The notes beneath the pieces are model-generated. The model searched no databases and was not told the origin of the DNA. It saw only the letters and a list, made by a program, of their open reading frames with translations. 64,000 nucleotides of DNA from positions 220,229 to 284,228 of the forward strand of contig QLIY01000057.1 in assembly GCA_003260075.1 (NCBI GenBank), in the 5' to 3' direction. A program made the position numbers and the translations under genes. How positions within the stretch are numbered: position 1 is the first letter of the stretch; every line of letters begins with the position of its first letter. Below are positions 31,501-39,200 of this stretch, piece after piece. The DNA is from Phallusia mammillata. Lineage: Eukaryota; Chordata; Ascidiacea; Phlebobranchia; Ascidiidae.

Positions 31501-33748
31501 ATTTCTACCATTTTCCAGTCGACCTTTTTCCTGTGCGTACGTGTACATTGATCGAAGTCCCGTTTCCACTGGGTCGCGTAACTCAACAGCCAGTGACCAA
31601 TCAGCGCGCTCCAGGACACTCTTGCTGGACGCTGATAGGCTGACTCCATCTGCCACGCCCCTTTTATCAAGTCAACCCACCATTGCTTCGACCCAAAACT
31701 CAAGGCAAGATTCGATTCCACGCAGGTAAACAAACTTTTTATCGGTGATTTGTTACCTTAGTAATTGATGACCAGCATGACAAGTAAATGGTAAACTGCT
31801 TAATGATGTCATAAAAACTGAAGCAAATGGCTTCATTGCAAAAACCTTCCTACCTGGGAACATTTCCATTAAAAAACAACCGGGGGGGGGGGCTTACCTT
31901 AGTAATTGATGACCAGCATGACAAGTAAATGTTAAACTGCTTAATGGTGTCATAAAAACTGAAGCAAATGGCTTGATTGCAAAAACCTTCCTACCTGGGA
32001 ACATTTCCATTAAAAAACAACCGTAACTCTTACTAAAAACTCGATAAATAGTAAGGGTATACAGTTTATTAATCGGTTACGACTAACTCATTTGTGAAGC
32101 CCGTCATTGTCAATAATTTTGTCGGAAACGGGAAATCGGTAACCGTTTAGTCTACTTGTTTCGTGTGCGTTATATCTGATTTGTCAAAACTTTACCAAAC
32201 AAAATAGAATAGGCTTGATTTGAGCCCCAATTTCACGAACTTTCTTGTGAGATCCTGCCACAACGCTTTATAACACGGTGTAAGCTGCAGGCATTTAATC
32301 ATCATCCACTCTCTTGCGCCCAGGTTTCTGACTTGTACTTTCGGGTTAGGGGCCCACGTTTTGGACCCACTTGCAACTCATTCTTGCTGCTTTGCGTAGA
32401 ATCAAGTCGTGTTTGGTGAAACCTTCGTCAAGCGACGGTAACATCAACTTGGGCAGATATCAATCTAGTGAGGCTTTCGTCTGCGGGAATTCCCCTGGCT
32501 CACCGTCACGACAAAGCGCTGACGTCAGCGAATTACGTCACCGTGCTGGGGTTTCTGTTGGGTACAGTCCTGTCCCTGGTGTCACCGAAGAATCCAGAAG
32601 GTTGGTCTTCTTTGTTTTATTTTTTATTTACTTGAAGAACTACTGTGTATGCTGGTTGTCTTGCTAAATCCTGACGAAATTACTTAACAATGTCAGTAAA
32701 TTGCATTATTTCCTTGTCCGTGCATCGGGTCATTGTTGTTTGTTTGATATGAAGCCAAAGCGTATTTTGCCCCGCTAGTTTTCACTCGATGTCAAAACCG
32801 GATTTCATTTTCACCAAGCCAGTGTGGAATTGAATTGGGCATTTCAGAACAATAAATTGTTCGAAAAATGCACAAATATTGGACCCAGAGCTCCAAAAAG
32901 GAGCGATTGTGCAAAAATGCTTAAAAACCACTGCACTATATCATTTTTTTGTCTGTCGAAAAGTGCGTGGAATTGGATTTTGTCTAAAACGGGTGCTTAA
33001 GTTTCATACAGAAATTAACCCAGTTCTAACAATGTTCATGATTATACCGTATTACAGACATTCGGATAACATCGGACAACGAAGTCCCTGGAAAGAGCCG
33101 GGCGAAAGACGAAAACGCAACTTGATGGTTCACTTTCAGCCGCAATCAGTGATGGAACACAGCGTTCCCCTGCTTCACACAACGCAGGGATACCTAACTG
33201 TTGTCGCTGGCGACGATGATGACTGTCGGTTGACCCCGGAGCATGAACCGACAGAAGAACGATTATCGCCCGTGCCGCCAACCAACGAGAAACGAACTTC
33301 TTTTCGACAGAAAGTGTTTCGTAAAAGCTTGGACGTTCGCTTGCCGCATGGTGGCGGTACAGAGGAAACCAGCTTCACCACGCCAAGTGTAATATCGCGG
33401 TCCATTTCCACACCAGTCCTAGTTAAGCCACAAACTCAAACAAAAAGCGGACACAGGTCGAGTCCTAGGATCAGTTTTAGCAAGGCTCCAACAAAACGCA
33501 GCAAATTTCGTCTCCATCGAAAGCGTTCGTGCCCAGTGAATGTGGGCCCAGTTTCGGTTGAACCAACTGACGATCACCATGCTGGAGTAGCAACCGTTAT
33601 TTTGCAATTGCCAAATGCCAGAAATTTGCCATCGTCGATCTGTCTCGGTTCTACGCTGCTTTCTACGAAAAACATGAACCTCCCGTCAATGTCTGAGACC
33701 AATACGAGTAAGGCAAAACGTACTTTGCCCCTACGTAAACGGTTATAA
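6568..33748 (+). CDS. MEGF8: MEGF8 orthologue (multiple EGF-like domains 8), 47 exons
   Basis: This is a very large type I membrane protein. I joined 47 exons by GT/AG signals and phase. They sum to 9,072 nt (3,023 aa) without an internal stop; human MEGF8 is about 2,845 aa. The order is signal peptide, CUB, EGF pair, six-kelch propeller, PSI-type Cys repeats, EGF-Ca, laminin-EGF, second CUB, EGF, second kelch propeller, more PSI, EGF-Ca and laminin-EGF repeats, transmembrane helix and a cytoplasmic tail with MASRPF. Attractin has one CUB and one propeller, so the double set marks MEGF8. In vertebrates MEGF8 works with MOSMO and the E3 ligase MGRN1 to lower surface Smoothened. The start is the ATG before a hydrophobic leader. 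The exon 11 donor is weak and uncertain. Exons 6/7, 22/23, 31 and 42/43 are partly duplicated across G spacers; I used the intact copies. Exon coordinates are in the block entries. Confidence 0.93.
7696..9119 (+). other. MEGF8: MEGF8 exons 5-6: EGF 2, first kelch propeller, PSI
   Basis: Exon 5 is 7696-7990 and exon 6 is 8128-9119, by far the longest exon. Kelch blades show the double-Gly motif with spaced Tyr and Trp, as in WIFGGYNF, LLLFGGQF, LYVFGGRT, LVVFGGFV, MVVYGGNT and LFVHGGYD. These give six blades. A PSI-like Cys segment (CLADKKCAWCSKNLHCL) follows at the end of exon 6. Confidence 0.9.
9086..9597. repeat. Direct near-duplicate around a 10-G run (MEGF8 exons 6/7)
   Basis: Copy 1 (9086-9335) and copy 2 (9347-9597) are almost identical and flank G 9336-9345. 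Both contain the end of exon 6, the intron and the start of exon 7. They differ by SNPs and small indels, including a Gln/His change in exon 7. This looks like two alleles placed in tandem. Confidence 0.9.
9988..10070. mobile_element. hAT-like terminal fragment
   Basis: AGAGGTGTCCAAAGTGCGGC at the left resembles the terminal repeat of hAT non-autonomous elements. I could not find the matching right end, so the element is probably truncated. Confidence 0.3.
11341..11480. repeat. Dispersed repeat family A, copy 1 (partial)
   Basis: The segment from GTTGTGGCATTGAACAGAAT to CTCTTGTCACCAGCTGCAGT matches parts of 60776-61050, in an intron of the ankyrin gene. The shared blocks are separated by less similar sequence. 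Confidence 0.6.
11496..11789. mobile_element. hAT MITE with 8-bp target duplication
   Basis: Terminal inverted repeats CAGTGGTTCCCAAAC and TTTGGGAACCACTG bound a 294-bp element. The flanking octamers CTCTATAA (11488-11495) and CTCTATAG (11790-11797) match at 7 of 8 positions. The right copy fits the hAT preference nTnnnnAn. It has no coding capacity and lies in the MEGF8 intron after exon 13. Confidence 0.85.
11542..11551. repeat. 10-G run inside a hAT MITE, no duplication
   Basis: Ten Gs lie between A-rich stretches within the 11496-11789 element. The flanks are not duplicated, so this one could be a genuine homopolymer. Confidence 0.5.
12338..12629. mobile_element. hAT MITE (CAGGGGCGGCAACC termini)
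   Basis: The left end CAGGGGCGGCAACCT and right end AGGGGTTGCCGACCCTG are inverted repeats. The flanks ATCTTAAG and ATCTAGAG agree at 6 of 8 bases, suiting an older insertion. It is 292 bp and non-coding, in the MEGF8 intron after exon 14. Confidence 0.75.
13694..14989 (+). other. MEGF8: MEGF8 exons 17-20: calcium-binding EGF and laminin-type EGF
   Basis: The exons are 13694-13823, 13889-14045, 14322-14440 and 14758-14989. DVDECAVG opens an EGF-Ca module that closes with CNAGFSGDGKNC. A short EGF and then two laminin-EGF-like units follow, including CKCNRHGDRSVGHCD and CQHCLPGFYGDP. Confidence 0.88.
15779..15955. repeat. Dispersed GGGTCCCCTTC-type repeat, copy 1
   Basis: It shares CATATTGTTTTTGTCC, TTTGGTCAAGAAAGAGT and AAAGTTTGACTC blocks with copies near 22795, 23598, 24397 and 24550, all in MEGF8 introns. 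Confidence 0.6.
16286..16679. repeat. Direct near-duplicate around a 10-G run (MEGF8 exons 22/23)
   Basis: Copies 16286-16476 and 16488-16679 flank G 16477-16486. Both hold the end of exon 22, its intron and the start of exon 23. Only the second copy runs on into the rest of exon 23. Confidence 0.9.
16985..17230. mobile_element. hAT MITE with perfect 8-bp target duplication
   Basis: A 246-bp element has ends TAATGATGCACTGAAG and TTCGGTGCATCTCTA. It is flanked on both sides by CTTCTAAT (16977-16984 and 17231-17238), which fits the hAT preference nTnnnnAn. Its interior is rich in CGGCCGAA palindromes. It sits in the intron before MEGF8 exon 24 and contains the only ambiguous base of the window. 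Confidence 0.85.
17046..17046. other. Single ambiguous base (n)
   Basis: This is the only non-ACGT base in the window. It shows that at least some unknown bases are written as n, while the spacers elsewhere appear as G. Confidence 0.95.
17616..17990. mobile_element. hAT-like fragment, TAGGGATGGGCC family
   Basis: TAGGGATGGGCCAGTC starts a GC-rich block with alternating GAGCATCG / CGGTGCTCGG palindromes. A related inverted segment occurs at 25746-25826. I found no matching right end. Confidence 0.4.
18843..19014. mobile_element. Degraded pogo/Tigger-like MITE, copy 1
   Basis: The interior blocks GGATCTTCGCCGAACCCGGA and TTTTTTGGTCCGAACGGG match 48244-48430. Its termini are mutated relative to that copy. 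It lies in the MEGF8 intron after exon 26. Confidence 0.55.
20098..20404. repeat. Direct near-duplicate around a 10-G run (intron)
   Basis: Copies 20098-20244 and 20256-20404 flank G 20245-20254 in the MEGF8 intron after exon 27. They differ at a few bases. Confidence 0.88.
21975..22283. repeat. Direct near-duplicate around an 11-G run (MEGF8 exon 31 end)
   Basis: Copies 21975-22123 and 22135-22283 flank G 22124-22134. Each includes the last 44 or so coding bases of exon 31 and its donor. Confidence 0.9.
22795..22833. repeat. Dispersed GGGTCCCCTTC-type repeat, copy 2 (cut short)
   Basis: GGGTCCCCTTC followed by ATATTGTTTTTGTCC matches the other copies, then stops abruptly at the 10-G run. 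Confidence 0.5.
22834..22843. repeat. 10-G run without duplicated flanks
   Basis: The run ends a truncated copy of the dispersed GGGTCCCCTTC repeat family. The following sequence does not repeat the preceding one, so this may be a join with no overlap. Confidence 0.5.
22979..23284. repeat. Diverged tandem repeat, about six units of roughly 52 bp
   Basis: The phrase ATACAGCAAAAGGCC, then CAAA-ACTGAAC and ATATTGAATAT, recurs about six times with heavy drift. One unit is shortened to about 38 bp. This is an old minisatellite in the MEGF8 intron before exon 33. Confidence 0.8.
23598..23815. repeat. Dispersed GGGTCCCCTTC-type repeat, copy 3
   Basis: The fullest copy runs from GGGTCCCCTTCACATG through TTTGGTCAAGAAAGAGTGC to the CCCAGTGGTTC block. 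It matches the 24397 and 24550 copies along most of its length. Confidence 0.6.
24391..24690. repeat. Diverged direct duplicate around a 10-G run (intron)
   Basis: Copies starting at 24391 and 24550 flank G 24538-24547. Both belong to the GGGTCCCCTTC family and differ more than the other pairs. A mixture of a real repeat and an assembly join is possible. Confidence 0.75.
25345..25605. repeat. Direct near-duplicate around a 10-G run (intron)
   Basis: Copies 25345-25470 and 25481-25605 flank G 25471-25480 in the intron after MEGF8 exon 35. Confidence 0.88.
25746..25826. mobile_element. hAT-like fragment, inverted relative of 17616-17990
   Basis: GAGCACCGAGCACC and TACCGAGGGTTCTGG, ending CCTATCCCTA, are the reverse complement of the start of the 17616 fragment. 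Confidence 0.4.
26035..26291. repeat. Direct near-duplicate around an 11-G run (intron)
   Basis: Copies 26035-26156 and 26168-26291 flank G 26157-26167, just after MEGF8 exon 36. Confidence 0.88.
27080..27300. repeat. Direct near-duplicate around a 10-G run (intron)
   Basis: Copies begin at about 27080 and 27204 and flank G 27186-27195. The last 25 bases of copy 1 diverge from copy 2. Confidence 0.82.
27753..27910 (+). mobile_element. tRNA-derived SINE with 11-bp target duplication
   Basis: A pol III box A (TGGCCGAATGG, 27765-27775) and box B (GGTTCGAACCC, 27832-27842) are spaced as in a tRNA. An A-rich tail ends the element. The 11-bp flanks AAATTCACCTT (27742-27752 and 27911-27921) are identical, a mark of LINE-driven insertion. 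It lies in the MEGF8 intron after exon 38. The perfect duplication suggests it is young. Confidence 0.88.
29518..29709. repeat. Direct near-duplicate around a 10-G run (intron)
   Basis: Copies 29518-29609 and 29621-29709 flank G 29610-29619, right after MEGF8 exon 41. Confidence 0.88.
29855..30189. repeat. Direct near-duplicate around a 10-G run (MEGF8 exons 42/43)
   Basis: Copies 29857-30016 and 30029-30189 flank G 30017-30026. Each contains the intron and the start of exon 43. Only the second copy continues into a full exon. Confidence 0.9.
31019..31428. mobile_element. Possible hAT MITE in a MEGF8 intron
   Basis: AGTGGTTGTCAACTTTTTGGG at the left and a loosely inverted GTTCAGAACCTTTGGCC at the right bound repeated GGTGGTCCA words. 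The ends match only partly, and a G spacer with duplicated flanks lies inside. Confidence 0.35.
31149..31371. repeat. Direct near-duplicate around a 10-G run (intron)
   Basis: Copies 31149-31254 and 31265-31371 flank G 31255-31264 inside a hAT-like element. Confidence 0.88.
31752..32022. repeat. Direct near-duplicate around an 11-G run (intron)
   Basis: Copies 31752-31881 and 31894-32022 flank G 31882-31892 after MEGF8 exon 45. Confidence 0.88.
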
Positions 33749-34932
33749 ATTAATGTTGTGGTATATTCGCGACAGTTATTTTTGCAAGGTGCTAAAGCTC
33801 CATTGACTATTCGAAACAGTATTACGTAATTGCATAGGACTATTAAACTACTGTCGTACACCCATTTCACACCAGGATGCAAAACGTCTTTATTGTTTTG
33901 CAAACATTTAGTAGAGTGTAGTGACCTTTGTTATCGCCCTGGTGTCAATTCGTTTGTTCGTCCTCGCAGTGAATGTCCCATTTTTTCGCATCGCGTCTTT
34001 TGCTAGTCGCAAGTCGCAGGCTTGGTTCTATTGTCACTTTGTTTGATTTTAGCACCCAATCCCGGCGCGACGTGCAATATTTGCAGCGTTATCATGTCTT
34101 CCAGCCCCGCTAACGCCTCCAAGAATTATTTATTCATATTGTTTTTCATATTTGGTGCGACAGTTTCTTTGCTATCTTAATGCATTGTCGCACTTTTTAG
34201 ACCTACCAGCATTCTTACGGAACTTAAAGGTGCCAGAGAACGTTGTGTTGCTTGAACTTTGTGTTTGTGATCATTTTATTGTTCCACTGCTAGATTTTTG
34301 TTGCAGTTCTTTTCATCCTGTGATACACTATGCGTTAAGTCTCCTTTGGCTATTTTATCACTATGTTTTTACTACCTAAGCGGAAGATATGAAGCCCTAT
34401 TTGCCACTATTTCTGTATTTCCCTCCACCTTTTGACATTTGTGTAACTTTTTGGCAGTATCTTTTGTAAGTTTATGCGTCTGTGCCACTTATTTTCATTT
34501 TTATGCCATGGCGTCGACATGTTTGGAAATACAGTCTTTCACAAGCTCAACGATTGCTTAAATAAGACTTATTACAAACGGTTGTGAAAATCTTAGTTTG
34601 AACAGGAGGCAAGGCTTTGACCTACATAGTTTACAGACCGAGTAACCGACTTACGAATCGCTGCTAGACACCGGAAATTCTGTCGCTGTCTGCAAGAAAA
34701 AAGGCTAGGCTGACAAAGGTGTGGAGAAAATAGAAAAAGGGCGGGCGCGCTATGGGAATAAGTTTCGTTCTGCAAAGTTCATTCTGCTCGAGCGCAAAGA
34801 ACGATTCGGTCTAATAACATTTTGCGCTATATGATTTACTGAAGTAAGTTTTGCTTCATTTGCTATGTTAATCGCGATATAAACACTAAACAGGTATTAT
34901 TTACAGCTAAAACAAGCGAACGAGAATAAAAA
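33749..34932. other. Intergenic region MEGF8 to laminin beta
   Basis: This 1.2 kb should hold the MEGF8 3' UTR and the laminin promoter. I saw no clear AATAAA or TATA box that settles either boundary. There is no convincing exon or repeat. Confidence 0.45.
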
Positions 34933-36282
34933 ATGCAGCATCTGCTTGGGATAGCAGTTTTATTAATGGGTAAGAACTTAAAATCTTGAGTTTGCTAGCC
35001 TTCGTTTACTACGTATTGTATATTTAAAGGGTTACGCCATGCAAAAGCCCAAGGCTGCGCAGGCGGCAGCTGTTTTCCGAGTACAGGAGATTTGCTTGTT
35101 GGACGTGGAGACATGCTTTTCGCATCTTCGACTTGTGGAACTGAAGGCGAATCGCCATACTGCATCGTGAGGTAAGTGGCAAGTGCCAACTATCTACCCT
35201 ATAACAAAAACTTTTGGTTTACATTGAGTTTCTATTTAACAGCCATCTTAAGGAAACCAAGAAATGCTTTCGTTGTGATGCCTCAAACCCAAGCCTTGCC
35301 CACCCAATTCAGAATGTGATCACTAGGGGGGGGGGGTCGCCATACTGCATCGTGAGGTAAGTGCCAACCATCTACCCTATAACAAAAACTTTTGGTTTAT
35401 ATTGAGTTTTTTTTTAACAGCCATCTTAAGGAAACCAAGAAATGCTTTCGTTGTAATGCCTCAAACCCAAGCCTTGCCCACCCAATTCAGAATGTGATCA
35501 CTACTTTCAATGACCGACTGGACACTTGGTGGCAATCTAAAAATGGTCGTCAAGCTGTAAGTAACCCATTTAAATTTAATGTAATTAAATAACAAAATAT
35601 GACACTTTTTGAAAAAAAATAGGTTTCTGTTCAACTCAATTTGGAAGCTGAATTTCAATTTACCCATGCTATCATGACATTCAAAACTTTCCGGCCAGCA
35701 GCCATGCTGATTGAGAGATCAATGGATTTTGGACAAACCTGGACCATATACAGATACTTCGCGTATGATTGTGACAAATCTTTTCCAGGAGTTGCTCAGG
35801 TGTGTAGCATGTCCAATTACCAATCTTTGTGAGAATATTCCTAGTAATAAAACATTTTTTACTCAGTGGCCCCCTCGTGAAATTGATGATGTCATTTGTG
35901 ATGAGAGATATTCCCAAATTGAACCATCAAATAAAGGAGAAGTAATCTTCAAAGTGTTGCCACCATTCATACAAATTGAAGACCCATATGCACCAAGAAT
36001 TCAAAACCTGCTCAAAATTACCAATCTTAGGTTTGTTTTGTGTGTTTCATAAATTGATATGGATTTATATGTTTAAACCTATGTTTTTTCCATAGAATTA
36101 ACTTCACTGAACTTCATACACTTGGTGATGACCTTTTGGATCCACGTCCAGACATCAAAAACAAATACTACTATGCTCTGTATGAGCTGATTGTCCGTGG
36201 AAACTGTTTCTGCTATGGGCATGCTGATGAATGCACACCTATTGATGGGACTGTCGCAAATCCAGATGTCTCCAGTGTCATG
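34933..36282 (+). other. LAMB1: Laminin beta exons 1-6: signal peptide and LN domain
   Basis: The exons are 34933-34969, 35030-35171, 35421-35556 (partial copy 35243-35325), 35623-35799, 35867-36030 and 36096-36282. Exon 1 starts [13 protein letters not shown]. The polymerisation (LN) domain shows [32 protein letters not shown] and [14 protein letters not shown]. It ends with [10 protein letters not shown] of the first EGF repeat. Confidence 0.92.
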
Positions 36283-39200
36283 GTATGTGCTTTTATATCT
36301 ACCCAAGTAGTGTGTTATACCTTTGCAATAATACAATGCTTCAAATGTTGATATATTTCAGTTATTGCTGCATATTATTGTGTATGAGTTATTTTTATCT
36401 TTTGTTAACCAAATGCCAGCTGCAGCTCATTTCAGTTGCCATTTATTATTGCTACAGGGACGTAAAGCTCCCCAGACAGAGGTAAATGTCATTAGGTGTG
36501 GATATGGCAGTTCTAACACTGCTCACAGATCGTAAGGTTGATTGTCTAATCGACTTGTTGTAGACAAGCTTTTCAGCTTTATTAGCAATTACTCTTATTC
36601 TTCAAACTGCTGCTATGGCTTTTTGCTTTGCTTCTTTAACTGTTTTCAACTCACTCAACCAACCATTTCAGTATGAACTTGAGACTGGACAACATAGAGT
36701 AAGTACTGGTCACCAGGAAACCCTGCTTGAATTGCAGAACCAATATCATATGACATTACTGGGACAATTAGCATGATTGCACTCCTGTCATTCATTTTTG
36801 TGGCAGAATCAACCAACTTTCGATTTTTGCAGAGTTTAATTGTCTTTTTGTATATGTTAATCACCACATTCAATTGATTGCAAAGGCGGTAATTCTGTCA
36901 GACTGTCACTGGTGCACATTTTGTAGCATAAGTTCGATAAGCCGTTGATCATCTCTCCTCACAATAGGCTTGATTAAGGGTTGTTGTGCATGTCACATTG
37001 GTCAGAAACAGCACACAGTTGTATACAACATACAGGATGAATAGACACGCAAACCTAAGTGAACAAACCCAGCACTGATTGCTTGCTAACCTACACTTGT
37101 ATTGTATTGCTTTCCATAGTCAATCAACCAATCATGCATGGTTGCAACCGTGATGGTTACATGATTTTTGTACAATTAGACTGTATTGTTTTTTGTGTAG
37201 TTCAAAGTGTGTTATATATGATGTATTAAACAGGGCGTAGGCACTTTCAGGACCAGTCTCTATTTAAGTGCATGATATGTTAATGGTTGGACATAAAATA
37301 ACCCATTATAACAACAATGCAAAACAACCTACATTGTTTTGGCTTGGTGATAATTGGGCAGAGGCACTTAATCAACCGTTTCATGCCCAGCAGAGTTAAC
37401 ACCATGAATGTATTCACTAACTTTTGTATGTGCTAACCAGGTACATGGGCGGTGTCAATGCCAGCACAATACAGTTGGCCTTAACTGTGAGCAGTGCCTT
37501 CCATTCTACCAAGATCAGCCTTGGAGGCCCGCAGAGGCTGGTATGCCTCATGAATGTAAACGTAAGTACGACTTTCACAATATTAAAACGTATCATGTTA
37601 CTTAGGTATTAAATACATGAATGTGTATGCTTGGAAGGCCAGCCATATATAATTGTATGGCCTTCCCTATAGCTATTTCCTGTTGTTAAGTGCTTCCAAT
37701 TGCGACCTATCCCGCCTGGCCTTCGGGCACTATTGCCGTTATGTTATGTTGGTTTCCTTTACGGATGGCGCCTAGTCAATTCACCAGCCAATAGCTTTCC
37801 ACGCATTTCCCGTTGTTGAATCAACTTAAGCAAGCCCTAAACAAATCCGAATTTGAAAGTGTTTTAAGTATAGCTTTAAAACTTCTAAAAAAAAACGAAT
37901 AGGTCATTGTTAAAATACCATTTGGGACAGCATTTTTTACGTAAGCTGCATTTAGCCTTGCTATTATATTAAATATGATAAGTTTTGGTTGACCAAACGA
38001 AAAAGCCTGAAAAGTATCCTAGTTTTCTTCAAAGAGCCAGTGGCACACTTTCGAGCTTTTTACACGTTAGTCGGACAAAGCGCACAGTCTTATCGCCATT
38101 ATCTGGTCTTTCGCCTGCTTTGATGCGGCACAATCAAACATTTCGTTGTACAATTAGACCGTTAAAAAATGAAACAATGCAATGCATGGGTGAGAATTGC
38201 GTCTGGAAACGCAGAACTGCTTTGAAACGCCGCGCAATTGCAGCTGACGATTAAAGTACAATTGGCACTTTGTAGGTACCGGATTGTTTTATTGCTTGCA
38301 TCCAGGATTAAAACAAGCCGACCCTCGAATTACCCAAAACCGTAAAAAAATTAACCCAATACCTTATGGTTTGAAGTTATCGAAGCTTTTAATTAGTTTT
38401 TAGGAAAGGCTTCCGTTTAAAAAAAGGACGTGATTTTATTTTCCCTATTTTTCCCAAAATGACGTGATTAACTTGCCGCATTTGCGTAATAATTTAACTT
38501 CTTGTATAAATGTCCATGCGCACAAAGGTGTATTGATTCACCACCGAATGCTCTATGAAGCTTTTCGGGTTAACTAAGCATCGGGATGTAATTTGGGTTT
38601 TCAAAATACGTTAGGGCTCGGGCCGGATTTCGGGCTTGTATTTCTGGTTTCGGGTCGTCTTTTAAATCTAAACTCTACCTGATAGTAACTATAAATGAAA
38701 AACATAGACACATTTTGTAAAATGCACAATGTCCCTGAGCTTTAGTGTTTGGTCCTATATAACGGAACTGCATATATTCTACAGCATGCAACTGCAACAA
38801 TCATGCCACGGAATGTCATTTCGACGCCGCCGTATACGAAGCAACTGGAGGTGTATCAGGTGGCGTGTGTGAAAACTGCCAACATAACACAGTAGGCCGA
38901 AACTGCGAACGCTGTGTTCCCTACTACTATCTTGACCCCAACAAGGACATTCGCGATCCGACTGTATGCGCAGGTATGAATATTGTATTGTTTTCTGGGG
39001 GGGGGGCAACACAGTAGGCCGAAACTGCGAACGCTGTATTCCCTACTACTATCTCGACCCCAACAAGGATATTCGCGATCCGACTGTATGCGCAGGTATG
39101 AATATTGTATTGTTTTCTATATATGAGCAGTGTGTTGTATGTGTGAGGGTGGTGCGTTGGTGGCAGAACGTACTTAGCTAACTATGAATCAGCAAAACCA

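Larger units (their letters stand above)
30843..33748 (+). other. MEGF8: MEGF8 exons 44-47: transmembrane helix and cytoplasmic tail with MASRPF
   Basis: The exons are 30843-31000, 31519-31725, 32400-32600 and 33058-33748. Exon 44 encodes LFVFFSVFFSCFFLFLSICI, the membrane helix. The splice between exons 44 and 45 creates HMASRPFSCAY. MASRPF(A) is the family motif that binds MGRN1-type RING ligases. The tail is about 366 residues after exon 44. It is Ser/Arg-rich with basic clusters (RFRLHRKRS-like) and longer than the vertebrate tail. For exon 46 I chose the AG at 32398-32399; an earlier AG at 32322-32323 runs into a stop. Confidence 0.88.

Noticed and set aside
32324..32399. Earlier acceptor for MEGF8 exon 46
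   Set aside because: Using the AG at 32322-32323 gives a frame that stops at TAG just before the chosen exon. The AG at 32398-32399 keeps the frame open.
6568..33748. Attractin or attractin-like 1 instead of MEGF8
   Set aside because: Attractins have one CUB and one kelch propeller and about 1,400 residues. This gene has two of each and about 3,000.
39008..39095. Extra laminin-EGF exon
   Set aside because: It repeats exon 8 almost exactly, follows a G run and has no acceptor.
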